Positions 13,875 to 20,050 are shown, numbered from the stretch's first letter. The stretch is DNA of 20,050 bases from a bacterium HR39 (GCA_002898955.1 BEIP01000002.1:1-20050), one strand, 5' to 3'. Translations and numbers: made by a program. The notes: a model not told the origin generated them from the sequence alone.

Positions 13875-13909
13875 GAGCCCTTCTCCGCTCTCCGATGGGT
13901 CCGCGGCCC

Positions 13910-14416
13910 TCAGGCGGGCTCCAGGTGGGTCACGGAGCCGCAGATGGGGCAGAGGCCGTAGAGGATCACCATGGGCGGGTAGGAGGTCTGGAGCTTCCAC
14001 CCCTCCGCCAAGGGTTCCTGGACTAGGGGCGCCTCCGTGGAGACCTCCACGTCCGTGGTGGTCTTGCAGATAAGGCAGTGAAGGTGGACGTGGGGCTCCA
14101 GGTAGCCGCCATAGCGGACTTTGCCCGCGGTGTCCACCAGGGAGTGGACTAGCTGCACCGTCAGGAACATCTTCAGGGCGAGGTAGACCGTGGTGGTGCC
14201 CACGGAAAGGTACTGGTTGGCGTCTTCCTCGAGCTCTTCGGCGGTGGGGTGGTAGCCCTTCCGGAGGAGGAGGGCGAGGAGAAGGGCGCGGTGAGGGGTG
14301 GCGGATATGCGCTTGGCCTCGAGGAGGGCCACGGCCCTTTCGTAGAGGGACGCGAGCTCCTCCGGCAGGTTGAGGCTTTGGACTTTAGGGCTTGGCCTCT
14401 CTTTCGCCTGCTCCAT
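13910..14416 (-). CDS. Fur-family metal- or peroxide-sensing transcriptional repressor
   Basis: A 168-residue regulator with the Fur order. An N-terminal winged helix contains RISATPHRALLLALLL (36-51), HPTAEEL (56-62) and the recognition helix TTTVYLALK (74-82). A hinge (VRYGGYLEPHVHLHC) leads to the dimerisation domain with H109, H111 and H113 as likely regulatory-metal ligands and the structural zinc site C114-x2-C117 plus C156-x2-C159. The N terminus is about 30 residues longer than in most Fur proteins. Which metal or signal it senses (Fe, Mn, Zn or peroxide) cannot be told. An inverted repeat covers its own -10 box, which points to autorepression. It lies between the transfer genes and a divergent operon with the PilT-like gene, so it may control either; that is inference. 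Confidence 0.88.
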   Translation of the reverse strand: MEQAKERPSPKVQSLNLPEELASLYERAVALLEAKRISATPHRALLLALLLRKGYHPTAEELEEDANQYLSVGTTTVYLALKMFLTVQLVHSLVDTAGKVRYGGYLEPHVHLHCLICKTTTDVEVSTEAPLVQEPLAEGWKLQTSYPPMVILYGLCPICGSVTHLEPA

Positions 14417-14421
14417 ACCTT

Positions 14422-14440
14422 ATGATTATACGCCAATCAT
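14422..14440. promoter_or_regulatory. Inverted repeat over the Fur-family gene's -10 box, candidate autoregulatory operator
   Basis: ATGATT (14422-14427) and AATCAT (14435-14440) are perfect inverted copies 7 nt apart. The minus-strand TATAAT (14425-14430), 8 nt before the ATG at 14416, lies within it. A-T-rich arms of ATGAT/ATCAT type around a promoter are what Fur-family repressors bind. No convincing -35 box is visible for this promoter. In this GC-rich DNA such an AT-rich palindrome stands out. Confidence 0.6.
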
Positions 14441-14472
14441 CGGCAAAGGCCAGAGGGGTGCTCCTCCTTGCC

Positions 14473-14502
14473 TTGGTCGGGGCGGGGGGTGGCGGGTATA
14501 AT
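14473..14502 (+). promoter_or_regulatory. Leaderless promoter of the PilT-like operon
   Basis: TTGGTC (14473-14478), an 18-bp spacer and a perfect TATAAT (14497-14502) are followed by 6 nt and the ATG at 14509, with no ribosome site. It is divergent from the Fur-family gene; the candidate operator lies about 33 bp upstream of this -35 box. Confidence 0.7.
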
Positions 14503-14508
14503 TGCTTC

Positions 14509-15102
14509 ATGGCACTCATGGACATACTCATCACCTCGGAAGAGAAGGCCCGCGAGCACGAGGGGGTGGAGGTGGCCTTTCGCAGCGAAGTCCTCCTGAC
14601 CGTGGTGGGCCACGCCCCGTGGGGGCTGGCCGTGCGCCCCCTCTGGCAGGCGGAGCCTGACCCGGGGTTGCTCTTTGGGGCGGTCCTTCACCTCTCGAGG
14701 CTCGCGGCCAGGAGCCTCTCGCGCTTCGTCTTGGTCCTCCCCTGGCAGGTGGTCCCCCAAGGGTTCGGGGAGGCGGCGGGAGAAGCCTTGGACCTGGCGG
14801 GGATTCCCCGGCGCTTCCTGTGGTTCGCCCTGGAAGGGTCGCCGGAGAAGGGCCCTGGCGAGGCGGCAGAAGGGCTGCGCCTCTCCGGCTTTCCCGTTCT
14901 GGTGCGGGGGGAGGAGTGGCTCGAGGCTGAGGACCTCGGCGGGCCCTCGAGGGAGCACCCGGTATACTGGGTCTCGGGAGTGGAGCATCCCAGGGTCTAT
15001 GACCTCGCCTTAGAACGGGGGGCCAGGGTTTTCTCTGGTTCTTACACGGGCGTGAAGGAGGCGGGGCTCTCCTCCTTCCGTCCCGTCCGGAGGGGGGTGT
15101 GA
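14509..15102 (+). CDS. Soluble protein of unknown function, first gene of the PilT-like operon
   Basis: I do not recognise this 197-residue protein. It has no signal peptide or membrane segment. It starts MALMDILITSEEKAREHE and alternates beta strands and helices: VAFRSEVLLTVVGHA (22-36), a helix LLFGAVLHLSRLAARSL (54-70), strand RFVLVLPWQVV (72-82), helix (87-98), strands FLWFAL and FPVLVRG, and a C-terminal HPRVYDLALERGARVFSGSYT (160-180), which is reminiscent of a Rossmann-like or nuclease-like alpha/beta fold, without visible catalytic residues. ATG 14509 is chosen because the -10 box lies 6 nt before it; ATG 14518 is the alternative. Its TGA overlaps the GTG of the PilT-like gene, so the two products probably work together. 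Confidence 0.78.
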   Translation: MALMDILITSEEKAREHEGVEVAFRSEVLLTVVGHAPWGLAVRPLWQAEPDPGLLFGAVLHLSRLAARSLSRFVLVLPWQVVPQGFGEAAGEALDLAGIPRRFLWFALEGSPEKGPGEAAEGLRLSGFPVLVRGEEWLEAEDLGGPSREHPVYWVSGVEHPRVYDLALERGARVFSGSYTGVKEAGLSSFRPVRRGV

Positions 15103-16238
15103 GGACCGAACAGCTTGCCCGCGTCCTGGAGAACGCCCGGGAGCTCGGCGTGAGCGACCTCATCTTCGCTCCCGGTCATCCCCCTCTCTACAAGCTAGGG
15201 GAGAGCGTCTTCTCCACGGACCACTGGCTTCTGGAGCTCAGGGATCTCGAGGCCCTGGTCAACTACTTCTTCCCCGCGGGCACCATGGAGCGCCTGGTGG
15301 CCATGGCGAGGGGGAGGGAGCGTCCCCAGGAGATGATGACCGCCCACTCTGGAACCTTTTCCCGCTACCGGGTTCAGCTCCTCTGGGCCCAGCCCAACGT
15401 CTCTGGTTCCCTGGGGTCCCTGGACCGGGAAGAGGTGGTGGCCGAGCCCGTGCTGGTCTTCCGCCTCATTGACCTCGAGCCCAAGCCCTTCGAGGTCCTC
15501 GGCCTCCCCATGGCCTTGGAGGAAGTGGTGCGCAAGCGCATGGGGCTCTTCCTCGTGGTGGGTCCCACGGACAGCGGCAAGACCACCACCCTGGCGGCTA
15601 TGGTGGAGCGGATCAACGCCGAGCAGCCGCGCTTCGTGATGACCGTGGAGGAACCCATTGAGTACGTCTTCGCTCCCAAGAAGGCCTTCGTGGTCCAGAG
15701 GGAGGTGGGGCGCCACGTGGGGGAGCCGGCCACCGCGGTTCTCACGGCCCTTAGGAGCAATGTCTCCGTCCTGGTCATGGGGGAAGTGCGGAATCCCAGG
15801 GAGATCGAGGCCACCCTCCTCGCGGCGGAGACGGGCCACCTGGTGCTGGCCTCCCTCCACGCCGTGAGCGCGGTGGACGCGGTGGAGCGCCTGGTCCTCG
15901 CCCTTCCCCCGGAAAAGCGGGAGCTGGCCTTTCAGGTACTGTCCTCCGTCCTCCTTGGGGTCATAGCCCAGCGCCTGGTCCCGGTGAGGGAGGGGAGGAA
16001 GCGGGTCCTCGCCTACGAGCTCCTCCTCACCACGCCCGAGGTGCGGGGGGCCCTGAAGGAGGGCAACCTGGCCGCTCTGGAAGACCTCTTGCGGGAGGGG
16101 AGGACACCGGGGCTGGTGAGCCTTGAGCGCTCCCTCGCCGAGCTGGTGCGGTCGGGCAGGGTGGCCTTCGAGACGGCGAGGGCCTACGTCCACCGCGACG
16201 CCGACTTCACGGCGCTCTTTCGGGGTCGGGGGGGATGA
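15099..16238 (+). CDS. PilT-like secretion/retraction ATPase with altered motifs
   Basis: A 379-residue hexameric-type ATPase of the PilT/VirB11 superfamily; cytoplasmic. The N domain (1-140) has the ELGVSDLIFAPGHPPL segment (15-30) as in PilT. The ATPase domain has Walker A GPTDSGKT (155-162), Asp box VEEPIEYVF (183-191), the QRE turn (200-202), Walker B VSVLVMGEVR (222-231) and His box AAETGHLVLASLHA (242-255), then GVIAQRLV (287-294). Differences from normal PilT are the stretch LRSNVS (218-223) where LREDPD is usual and EEP for EDP in the Asp box. It starts with GTG overlapping the upstream TGA. It lacks the tetracysteine zinc domain of PilB-type ATPases, as PilT does. It may power pilus retraction, or act as the VirB11-type ATPase of this T4SS; both are inference. 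Confidence 0.9.
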   Translation: MRTEQLARVLENARELGVSDLIFAPGHPPLYKLGESVFSTDHWLLELRDLEALVNYFFPAGTMERLVAMARGRERPQEMMTAHSGTFSRYRVQLLWAQPNVSGSLGSLDREEVVAEPVLVFRLIDLEPKPFEVLGLPMALEEVVRKRMGLFLVVGPTDSGKTTTLAAMVERINAEQPRFVMTVEEPIEYVFAPKKAFVVQREVGRHVGEPATAVLTALRSNVSVLVMGEVRNPREIEATLLAAETGHLVLASLHAVSAVDAVERLVLALPPEKRELAFQVLSSVLLGVIAQRLVPVREGRKRVLAYELLLTTPEVRGALKEGNLAALEDLLREGRTPGLVSLERSLAELVRSGRVAFETARAYVHRDADFTALFRGRGG

Positions 16239-16494
16239 GGAGATGGAGGGCCGGGGCTTTTCCCTTCCAGGTGATGTATCCCGTGTACTGGCACTCCGGG
16301 CACCCCTTCCCCCGGCAGGAGCAGGGGAGGATGGATACCCCTTCCCCTTCGAGCCACGCTCCCAGGAAGGTGAGCCCTTGGGCCTCGGCTTTCTCCGCCT
16401 CGAGGATGACCCTCGCGGGGTCGCCCTCCTCGAGGCGCTTCGTCAGGGGGTCTGGGTCTTTGGGGGACTGGAAGTAGAGCAGGGCTCTGGCCAT
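16207..16494 (-). CDS. Small tetracysteine (zinc-ribbon-like) protein
   Basis: A 95-residue protein encoded on the strand opposite to the PilT-like gene and overlapping its last 32 nt. The centre has Cys58, Cys60, Cys65 and Cys68 in a CxC-x4-CxxC pattern followed by YTGYITWKGKAPALHLLI (70-87). This is close in form to the zinc-binding loop of GspE/PilB-type ATPases (CxxC, then TGYxGR and a short strand-helix), here as a free-standing protein. The N-terminal part (1-50) is a charged helix region. The ATG has AAAGGGAG in front at a 9-nt distance and a TATGCT box (16514-16519) further up. The plus-strand frame in the same place lacks any such pattern. A partner of the PilT-like ATPase is possible but unproven. 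Confidence 0.65.
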   Translation of the reverse strand: MARALLYFQSPKDPDPLTKRLEEGDPARVILEAEKAEAQGLTFLGAWLEGEGVSILPCSCRGKGCPECQYTGYITWKGKAPALHLLIPPDPERAP

Positions 16495-16540
16495 GGCGTG
16501 GAGCTCCCTTTAGAGCATACCGGACGTGGAGGAGGGGAAG

Positions 16541-16957
16541 GTGCGTAGGGACTTGAAGAAGGCGCAAGCCCTAGCTAAGGACTGCGCTGACCTCGTGGTC
16601 TCCTCGGTGGTGGAGGCTGGGAACGAGGTCCCCGAGAGCCTCCGAGCGGAGCTGGAGGAAGGGTTCGCGGAGGTGGTCCTCCGCTTTTTGGACAGGCTGG
16701 CCCGTCCCGGGCCCCGGGGGGAGCTGGCAACCCTTTGGGCTTCCTTGACGGAGCGGGCCGCGGTGCGCTCCGAGGACCTCCCCCAGCGGTTCCGTCAGTG
16801 GGTCAAGCAGGGCTTCCTCAGTCAGCAGGAGTACGAGGCGGTCTCGCAGCTCATCCGGGGAGAGGAACCCGAGCTACCTCCGGGAGTGGACCCCCAGACC
16901 TTTATGCTGAAGGTGTCAAGCCTCCTACTGCGCTTCCGCGCCAGCAAGCGCCGCTAG
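16541..16957 (+). CDS. Small helical protein of unknown function
   Basis: I do not recognise this 138-residue soluble protein. It is almost wholly helical by composition: a charged N-terminal helix (RRDLKKAQALAKDCADLVVSS begins it), a middle segment rich in Glu, Leu and Arg (LRAELEEGFAEVVLRFLDRLA is near 29-49) and a basic C terminus ending RASKRR. The start is GTG 16541, with AGGAGG 5 nt before it; GTG 16526 would add five residues but has no ribosome site. It is divergent from the tetracysteine gene and ends in a strong hairpin. The basic tail could bind nucleic acid, but nothing shows this. Confidence 0.65.
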   Translation: MRRDLKKAQALAKDCADLVVSSVVEAGNEVPESLRAELEEGFAEVVLRFLDRLARPGPRGELATLWASLTERAAVRSEDLPQRFRQWVKQGFLSQQEYEAVSQLIRGEEPELPPGVDPQTFMLKVSSLLLRFRASKRR

Positions 16958-16974
16958 GGAGCGGTGCCGCTCCC
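16957..16974. terminator. Perfect hairpin between convergent genes, probable bidirectional terminator
   Basis: GGGAGCGG (16957-16964) and CCGCTCCC (16967-16974) are perfect inverted copies, realistically a 7-bp GC stem with a GTGC tetraloop. It begins at the last base of the stop codon of the plus-strand gene and stands 14 bp before the end of the convergent SLH gene. There is no T-tract on either side, so termination efficiency is uncertain. Confidence 0.55.
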
Positions 16975-16988
16975 TCGGAGCCCGGACC

Positions 16989-18842
16989 TCACGGCAGGGT
17001 GAGGCGGTAGCGCACCTGGAAGCGGTCGCCCAGGGTGGGGCGGAGGAGGAGGCCGTACTGGAAGTTCAGGGGGCCGAGGCCGAGGTCAAAGCCCACCTCC
17101 TGGAGCAGGGACCCCACCGGGGAGCCCGGTTCGAAGAGGCCCAGGTAGGAGGGGTCGTACCGTCTGTCCCAGAGCCGGAGGGGAAGTCCGCTCAGGCTCG
17201 CGGCCTCGGTGTAGCTCACGGCGAAGAGGGCCCCTTCCAGGTTTATCCCCAGTCTGCCCTCTAGGAAGGCCTGCCAGAGGTTCGTGGCCCTGGCGTAGGC
17301 CCCGGCGAGGCTCAGGCTTAGGGGGCCGAGGTCGCCCTTGACCTCTCCGCTCACCTTCAGGGCGTTCAGGGCCTGGCGGTAGAGCCCGAGGGCCCGGAGG
17401 TGGTCCGCGATGATCTGGCCCCTCAGGGTGAGCCCGCTTCCCCCTTCCAGCCACTCGTACCCCAGGGCGAGGGAGCCCCAGGAGGAGCGGGCCTCGGCCT
17501 CCACGCTGAAGCCGGACTGGCGCTTCACGGGCTCCAGGACGGCCGCCACCTCCTCCCCTCCCTCCACCTGGGTGTAGCTCCCCCTCAGGATGAGGTCTGG
17601 GCCCAGGGGGGACAGGGAGAGGCTCCCGCCGTAGGCCCTCCCCTCCTCGCTGGCCTCGTAGCGGGCCTCCAGGGTCGCCAGGGAAAGGCTAACCCCCCCC
17701 TTCAGGGCGAAGCCCCTCCCAGGGTTCAGGAAGGGGACGCCGAGGAGCCTGGAGAGGTCTCCCGGGGAGGCCTCCTTGTAGAGAAGGCCCGCCCTTAGGG
17801 CGGCGAAGGAAGCCCCCAGGGAGAAGCCCCGGTCGGCTCCCACGCTCCAGCCCACCCCGGAGAGGGACAGCCCCCCGAGGGCGAGCTCTCCCTCGAGGAC
17901 CCCCGCCGGGCTGGGAGCCATCTGCAAGGTGGCCTTCAGGGCATAGGGCTCCCGCGCCTGGGCCAGGGCGGCGAAGGTGCCTTCGGGAGCGAGATAGAGA
18001 GAGGCTTCGCTTCGCTCCCCCTCCCTCTCGAGGGCCAGGGAGAGGCGCAAGGGAAGGTCCGAAAGGGGCGCGGCGGGGTTTAGGAGCCGGGGAGACTCGG
18101 GGCCCGCGCCCACCCTGGCTTCCAGGGAGGACTTCAGGGTGAAGGGGGGAGGTGCGTCCAGGCGCTTCTGGACCTCGGCGGCGGTCTTCTCCAGGGCCGC
18201 CACCCGCTCCTTCAGGGCGGCCACCTCGGAGGCCAGGGTGGACACGGATCTGGTCACGCGTTCCACGGCCTCCGCGAACTCCCTGCGCCCCACGAGCTCC
18301 GCGAGGAGGGCGGAGAGGGCGTCCAGCTCCCTGCGCAGGGCCAGCATCTCCCCCGTGGCGTTCTGGGTAGCCACGGTGAGGGCGTCCACCAGGGAAAGGG
18401 CGCTCCCCAGGTTCTCGCCCATCTCCCCCACGGCCCTCTCCAGGAGGGCGAGGCGCTGGGCGAGGGGAGAGAGGAGGTCTTCCACCTTTTTCAGGTCCGG
18501 GTCCGCCACCCCGAGGGCCTCGAGGGCCCCCAGGACCCTTTGGGTCTGGTCCAGGGCGGCTACCTTCTCCTTCAGGGGGGTGTCCTCCTGCCCGAGGCTC
18601 CGGAGGGCCTCCGAGAGGTAAGCGTAGAGGCGGTAGACGGCCATGGCGAGTTCGTAGCGGCTCGCGGGGGACTCTCCTCGGAAGGAGCCGTCGGGGTAGC
18701 CCGTCAGGACGCCGATCTCCGCGAGCTTGCTCACCGCTTCCGCCGCCCAGTGACCGCTGGGCACATCGGAGTACGGAGGCCGCGTCTGGGCCAGGCCAGG
18801 ACCCACGGAGACCAGGACTAGAGCAAGGAGAAACCTTTTCAT
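16989..18842 (-). CDS. SLH-domain outer-envelope protein with coiled coil and putative beta-barrel
   Basis: A 617-residue protein with a signal peptide (1-19, cut after GLAQ or before), one S-layer-homology domain (24-72; YSDVPSGHWA, GYPDGSF and SRYELA are its marks), a long coiled coil (75-220) rich in Leu, Ala, Glu and Arg, and a C-terminal half (235-617) of alternating amphipathic strands rich in Gly, Ser and Leu, typical of an outer-membrane barrel. This order is that of the SLH-porin-like outer-envelope proteins of Thermus and Deinococcus, where the SLH domain binds the wall polymer and links the outer membrane to the cell wall. The protein ends in RYRLTLP and not in a C-terminal Phe. 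The start at 18842 is fixed by a leaderless promoter. No T4SS link is visible; this may be core-type DNA beside the element. Confidence 0.85.
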   Translation of the reverse strand: MKRFLLALVLVSVGPGLAQTRPPYSDVPSGHWAAEAVSKLAEIGVLTGYPDGSFRGESPASRYELAMAVYRLYAYLSEALRSLGQEDTPLKEKVAALDQTQRVLGALEALGVADPDLKKVEDLLSPLAQRLALLERAVGEMGENLGSALSLVDALTVATQNATGEMLALRRELDALSALLAELVGRREFAEAVERVTRSVSTLASEVAALKERVAALEKTAAEVQKRLDAPPPFTLKSSLEARVGAGPESPRLLNPAAPLSDLPLRLSLALEREGERSEASLYLAPEGTFAALAQAREPYALKATLQMAPSPAGVLEGELALGGLSLSGVGWSVGADRGFSLGASFAALRAGLLYKEASPGDLSRLLGVPFLNPGRGFALKGGVSLSLATLEARYEASEEGRAYGGSLSLSPLGPDLILRGSYTQVEGGEEVAAVLEPVKRQSGFSVEAEARSSWGSLALGYEWLEGGSGLTLRGQIIADHLRALGLYRQALNALKVSGEVKGDLGPLSLSLAGAYARATNLWQAFLEGRLGINLEGALFAVSYTEAASLSGLPLRLWDRRYDPSYLGLFEPGSPVGSLLQEVGFDLGLGPLNFQYGLLLRPTLGDRFQVRYRLTLP

Positions 18843-18848
18843 GCGCCG

Positions 18849-18878
18849 ATTATACGGAGGAGGGGTCCGGGCGGGCAA
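18849..18878 (-). promoter_or_regulatory. Leaderless promoter of the SLH-protein gene
   Basis: On the minus strand TTGCCC (18873-18878), an 18-bp spacer, a perfect TATAAT (18849-18854), then 6 nt and the ATG at 18842. There is no ribosome site. Same spacing as three other promoters in this window. The distance to the end of the AAA+ gene upstream is only 43 bp. Confidence 0.75.
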
Positions 18879-18885
18879 GGGTCTC

Positions 18886-20050
18886 CTAGCCTTCCCGCCC
18901 GGGGAGCTCCGCCAGGAAGTCCTGGAGGCTCACGGTGTCTCTTCCCTCGAGGTGCGCCCGGAGGGTGGCCCGCTGCGCTAGGGCGCGCAGGTCCCTCCCT
19001 GAGAAGCCCTCCGTGGCCCGCACCACCTCGTCGAGGTCCTCCTCCCGGTAGCGCCCCTTGGGGAGGAGGAGCTTCAGGATGGCCTCCCGTTCCCTGGGGC
19101 CCGGCAGGGGGAGCTCTACCCGGAAGGAGAGCCGGGAGAGGAGGGCGGGGTCGATCCTCTCCGGGTGGTTGGTGGCGAGCACCAGGAAGAGGTGTCCCGC
19201 GGGGGAGTAGAAGCCCTCGAGGCCCTGCAGGAAGAGGGCCACGATGGAGCGGCTCGTTTCGTGTTGGATCTCGTTGCGGTTCCCGAGGAGGGTCTCGGCC
19301 TCGTCCACGAAGACCATGGAGGTGGGGTGGCCTCCGGCCTCTTCCAGGAGGGCCTTCACCCGGGCCTCCGTCTCCCCGTACCACTTGCTCTTGAGCTCTC
19401 CCGGGTTCACCACGAAGAGGGGGACGGAGAGCTCCTTCGCCAGGAAGCGGGCCACGCTGGTCTTGCCCGTGCCCGGCGGTCCGTGGAGGAGGAGCCCCCT
19501 AGGGGGGTCCATGCCCCAGGTCCTCTTGTACCCTTCGGGGTCCGCCATCACCCGAGCCACCTTGAGGATCTCCTCACGCGCCCGCTCGGGGAGGACGAGG
19601 GCCCTTTCCAGCCTCTCCTCCAGCTCCTTGGGGCTTGGGGGTTCGGGCCCCCGGACGGGTTCAGGAGGTGGGGGTTCCGGTGGAGGAGGTGGGGGTTCCG
19701 GTGGAGGAAGCGGGGGTTCCGGTGGAGGAGGTGGCTCCGCGCGAAGGGGCTTCCGGGCCTTTCCCTGGGGGGAGGTCCGGGCCCTGGGCGCGGGGGAAGG
19801 CTTGGGGACGGAGAGGGCCAGGGGGAGGTTGAGGAGGAGGTGGATCAGGGAGGCCCAGGCGATGAGGTCCACCGCCGCGAGGCCCTTATCCGGGAGTAGG
19901 CCGCCTCCCGCGAGAAACCCCAGCCCGAAGGCCACGTAAAGCCCCGACAAGGCTTCTCCCATCACCCTCGTGGGGGTGAGCCTGAAGGGGTGGAAGGGTT
20001 CCAGGACCGTCCTGACCACCATGGCGGCGAGGAAGGGCAGGGAGGCCAGA
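18886..20050 (-). CDS. Membrane-anchored AAA+ ATPase with Pro/Glu-rich linker (5' end outside window)
   Basis: At least 378 residues counted from ATG 20022. The reading frame stays open and hydrophobic upstream to the right edge (LASLPFLAA before that ATG), so the true start is probably outside. Membrane segments occur at about 24-44 and 50-72, then a Pro/Glu linker (95-130), then one AAA+ domain: Walker A GPPGTGKT (181-188), pore loop KSKWYGETE (211-219), Walker B SMVFVDEAE (235-243), sensor 1 LATNHPERID (282-291) and a helical lid (310-375). The KWYGETE loop is of the spastin/katanin/FtsH kind, which thread protein substrates. No protease domain follows, so it is more like an unfoldase or extractase (Msp1/ATAD-like) than FtsH. 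No link to the transfer genes is visible. Confidence 0.85.
   Translation of the reverse strand, partial: LASLPFLAAMVVRTVLEPFHPFRLTPTRVMGEALSGLYVAFGLGFLAGGGLLPDKGLAAVDLIAWASLIHLLLNLPLALSVPKPSPAPRARTSPQGKARKPLRAEPPPPPEPPLPPPEPPPPPPEPPPPEPVRGPEPPSPKELEERLERALVLPERAREEILKVARVMADPEGYKRTWGMDPPRGLLLHGPPGTGKTSVARFLAKELSVPLFVVNPGELKSKWYGETEARVKALLEEAGGHPTSMVFVDEAETLLGNRNEIQHETSRSIVALFLQGLEGFYSPAGHLFLVLATNHPERIDPALLSRLSFRVELPLPGPREREAILKLLLPKGRYREEDLDEVVRATEGFSGRDLRALAQRATLRAHLEGRDTVSLQDFLAELPGREG
19663..19733. repeat. 21-bp tandem repeat coding for the Pro/Glu linker of the AAA+ protein
   Basis: Three to just over three direct units with the core GGGGGTTCCGG beginning at 19670, 19691 and 19712, and a degenerate continuation. 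Each unit gives seven residues of the PEPPPPP type on the minus strand. The period is a multiple of three, so gain or loss of units would change linker length without breaking the frame. Confidence 0.8.

Noticed and set aside
13871..13893. Short inverted repeat AGAGC/GCTCT after the Fur-family gene
   Set aside because: Five-bp stem with an 8-nt loop and overlapping the next promoter's -35 box; could be chance.
16235..16477. Plus-strand 80-residue frame whose ATG overlaps the PilT-like stop as ATGA
   Set aside because: The overlap is tempting, but the product is Ser/Arg/Pro-rich without pattern, and the opposite frame has a tetracysteine motif and a ribosome site.
16526..16540. GTG 16526 as start of the small helical protein
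   Set aside because: No ribosome site or correctly spaced -10 box in front; GTG 16541 has AGGAGG 5 nt upstream.
1..20050. CRISPR arrays, rRNA, tRNA, insertion sequences, riboswitches
   Set aside because: I looked for regularly spaced repeats, conserved RNA segments, transposase motifs and terminal repeats and saw none; the only tandem repeat is the coding one at 19663-19733.

Overview
The window is GC-rich DNA of Thermus/Deinococcota type. The signs are very high G/C at third codon positions, tightly packed genes with ATGA or GTGA stop/start overlaps, and several promoters whose -10 box lies exactly 6 nt before the start codon (leaderless or near-leaderless mRNAs, a Thermus/Deinococcus habit). 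A secreted protein with one SLH domain, a coiled coil and a putative barrel also fits the Thermus cell envelope. The exact species cannot be read from the sequence.

The core (about 436-13838) is a divergent type IV secretion (T4SS)/conjugation-like gene cluster, probably of a plasmid or integrative element. From 9647 leftward on the minus strand lies one tightly coupled operon: a VirB2-like pilin, a VirB3-like membrane protein, the VirB4 ATPase, a VirB5/TrbJ-like coiled-coil protein, a VirB6/TrbL-like channel protein, a secreted PLD-like protein with a degenerate active site, a 51-residue membrane protein, a VirB1-like lytic transglycosylase, a four-helix membrane protein with a winged-helix-like tail, and an ATPase of the SpoIIIAA/Ycf45 type. 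The last gene, overlapping by 4 nt, is the 5' part of a class II (B12-dependent) ribonucleotide reductase that runs off the left edge. A VirB10-like gene starts 30 bp away on the plus strand from a -10 box that physically overlaps the pilin operon's -10 box. Facing it is a second minus-strand operon of three exported proteins: two VirB9-like proteins in tandem and a four-cysteine protein of unknown function.

From 13910 to 16974 is a control and accessory region: a Fur-family repressor gene with an inverted repeat over its own -10 box, a divergent two-gene operon (unknown soluble protein plus a PilT-like ATPase with altered motifs), a small tetracysteine protein encoded convergently to it, and an unknown 138-residue protein. 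A perfect hairpin separates this from the right end, which holds the SLH envelope protein and a membrane-anchored AAA+ ATPase with a Pro/Glu repeat linker (cut by the right edge).

Together the genes supply a pilus subunit, inner-membrane platform, wall-opening enzyme, periplasmic and outer-membrane scaffold, and two or three energising ATPases. No relaxase, VirD4 coupling protein or convincing VirB8 is visible. The most unusual points are the SpoIIIAA/Ycf45-type ATPase where VirB11 would be expected, the overlapping bidirectional promoter, the putative membrane-tethered DNA-binding protein, the dead PLD-like protein, and translational coupling to ribonucleotide reductase. No stretch longer than about 100 bases lacks a gene.
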